A stretch of DNA of 64,000 bases from the NCBI GenBank assembly GCA_963780395.1, contig CAWABY010000008.1:1-64000 (forward strand), given 5' to 3'. The notes beneath the pieces were generated by a model that saw only the letters and a list, made by a program, of their open reading frames with translations, made no database searches and was not told the origin of the DNA. Positions 62,722 to 64,000 of this stretch are shown here, one piece after another. Numbering within the stretch: position 1 is the first letter of the stretch; every line of letters starts with the position of its first letter. The DNA comes from VGBV01 sp963780395 (GTDB lineage Bacteria; Actinomycetota; Thermoleophilia; Solirubrobacterales; 70-9). The translations under genes were made by a program, and so were the position numbers.

Positions 62722-64000
62722 ATGGCCAAGAAGAGCCCCGAGGACGAGTCAAAGCTCGACCAGCAGCGCCGCGACCTGCCCGACTCCCCGGGCGTCTACG
62801 TGTTCCGCGACCGCTCGGGCGAGGCGCTCTACGTCGGCAAGGCGAACTCGATCCGCAAGCGCGTCGCCTCGCACTTCTCGGGCAAGGGCGGCGGCCTGGG
62901 CGCCGGCCTCGGAGGTACCACGGGCATGCTCGACCGGATCGACTCGATCGAGACGCTGGTCACGCAGAACGAGGCCGAGGCGCTGCTCGCCGAGCAGGCG
63001 TTCATCAAGCGCTACCGGCCGCGGTTCAACATCCGGCTGCGCGACGACAAGTCCTACCCCTACGTGGGGATCAGCCTCGATGAGGAGTACCCGCGCGTCT
63101 ACTTCACCCGCGAGCGCCACCGCCCCAACCGCGCCTACTTCGGCCCCTTCTCCTCGGCCAAACGGGTGCGCGAGACGCTCGACCTGCTCGGCAAGCTGTT
63201 CCAGTACCGCACCTGCGAGGGGCCCGAGCCCGGCAGGCGCTCGGGGGTGCCGTGCCTGGACTACTACATCAAGCGCTGCCAGGCGCCCTGCGTCGGCTAC
63301 ATCGACCAGGACGAGTACCGCGGCAACATCGATCGCATCATCGACTTCCTCTCGGGCCGCTACCGGGAGGTCACCGACGACCTCGAGGCGAGGATGGCGG
63401 AGGCCGCGGAAGCGCAGGACTTCGAGCGGGCGGCGCTCTTCCGCGACCGGCTCAACGCGGTGAGCAGCCTGATGGAGCGCCAGCGGGTCGCCGGCAGCTC
63501 GATGGGCAGCGCGGACCTGATCGGGGTAGCCGTCGAGGGGACCGACGCAAACGCCCAGGTGTTCCAGGTCCGCGACGGGGTGCTGGCCGAGCGGCAGGGC
63601 TTCTATCTGTCCGGCGGCGCCGAGCGCGCGCCGGCCGAGGTCGCCGAGAGCTTCCTGCTCCAGTACTACACGGCGGCGCCCGCGATCCCGCCGCGCGTGG
63701 TGGTCGGCCCCGAGCTCAAGGGCCGCACCGAGGTGCTGGCGGAGGCCCTCGGCTCCGAGCGCGATTCCTCGGTCGAGGTCCGCGTCGCGGAGCGTGGGGA
63801 CCTGCGCCGCCTGCGCGAGCTGGCCGAGCGCAACGCCGAGCTGGCGCTGGCCCAGGACAGGCTGCAGCGGGAACACCGCCGGCAGCAGCGGGCCGAGGCG
63901 CTCAACGCGCTGCAGAGCGAGCTCGGGCTGGAGCGACTGCCCGTCCGCATCGAGGCCTATGACATCTCCAACCTCGGCGAGTCGCATACGGTCGCCGCGA
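62722..64000 (+). CDS. uvrC: Excinuclease ABC subunit UvrC (5' part, cut by window end)
   Basis: Nucleotide-excision-repair nuclease. About 426 aa are visible: the GIY-YIG domain (DLPDSPGVYVFRDRSGEALY, VGKANSIRKRV) near residues 15-100, PCLDYYIKRCQAPCVGYID (Cys motif), a UvrB-binding UVR helix pair (AEAAEAQDFERAALFRDRLN) near 225, and the start of the RNase H-like endonuclease domain (IEAYDISNLGESH). ATG at 62722. The C-terminal helix-hairpin-helix domain lies beyond the window. Confidence 0.95.
   Translation, partial: MAKKSPEDESKLDQQRRDLPDSPGVYVFRDRSGEALYVGKANSIRKRVASHFSGKGGGLGAGLGGTTGMLDRIDSIETLVTQNEAEALLAEQAFIKRYRPRFNIRLRDDKSYPYVGISLDEEYPRVYFTRERHRPNRAYFGPFSSAKRVRETLDLLGKLFQYRTCEGPEPGRRSGVPCLDYYIKRCQAPCVGYIDQDEYRGNIDRIIDFLSGRYREVTDDLEARMAEAAEAQDFERAALFRDRLNAVSSLMERQRVAGSSMGSADLIGVAVEGTDANAQVFQVRDGVLAERQGFYLSGGAERAPAEVAESFLLQYYTAAPAIPPRVVVGPELKGRTEVLAEALGSERDSSVEVRVAERGDLRRLRELAERNAELALAQDRLQREHRRQQRAEALNALQSELGLERLPVRIEAYDISNLGESHTVAA

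Noticed and set aside
1..64000. CRISPR arrays, tRNA or rRNA genes, insertion sequences
   Set aside because: Reading both strands gave no regularly spaced repeats with unique spacers, no tRNA-like cloverleaf with CCA or TTC arms, and no transposase or integrase motif.

Overview
The window reads as a high-GC actinobacterial chromosome segment, most likely class Thermoleophilia (Solirubrobacterales-like). Grounds: G/C-rich third codon positions, frequent GTG and TTG starts, overlapping GTGA/ATGA gene junctions, secreted lipoproteins whose lipobox cysteine is followed by a run of aspartates (phosphate-, branched-chain-amino-acid- and copper-binding examples), an actinobacterial DUF2630/WS-DGAT/DUF899 repertoire, and paired CHAD-domain genes. 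The taxon is an inference. No tRNA, rRNA, CRISPR array, integrase or transposase was seen.

Layout. 0-9.6 kb: a drug-type ABC-2 exporter, a CPA1 Na+/H+ antiporter, a NIPA-like carrier, an HD protein, an ArsR-DUF899-small ORF-SRPBCC operon with a palindromic operator over its start codon, DUF2855, and a WS/DGAT acyltransferase. 9.6-30 kb: type III glutamine synthetase, a phytoene-desaturase-like oxidoreductase, a ZIP transporter, a FtsX/LolD-type exporter, cell-wall enzymes (Rpf-like, M23, UppP), several acyl-CoA enzymes, YjbQ, EamA and CDF carriers. 30-48 kb: a phosphate and polyphosphate supra-cluster with a PhoB-like regulator, a receiver-less PhoB-like protein, pstSCAB-phoU, ppx, two CHAD proteins, a PHP-glycosyltransferase fusion, ppk1 and a DUF47 PhoU-like protein. 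Several intergenic regions in it carry 11-nt-spaced TTCAC-type direct repeats that look like PHO boxes. 49-51.7 kb: two TadE-like pseudopilins feeding into an unusual fusion of a TadZ-like domain, a TadG-like membrane stalk, an M15 carboxypeptidase and an SLT transglycosylase. 51.7-55.6 kb: a disturbed region with a 168-bp direct repeat and badly frameshifted secreted proteins (P-domain protein, PQQ-type sugar dehydrogenase with PKD). 55.7-60.6 kb: a branched-chain amino acid ABC system (livHMGF, with livK convergent). 60.8-64 kb: MaoC hydratase, blue-copper lipoprotein, enoyl-CoA hydratase, and the 5' part of uvrC, cut by the window end.

Sequence quality. About twenty otherwise well-conserved genes, including phoU, ppk1, livM and livK, are broken by single-base shifts. 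They become most frequent between about 51.7 and 62.6 kb. Uncorrected indels are the simplest explanation, so frameshifted genes are reported here as single loci, and each should be read as probably intact in the organism.
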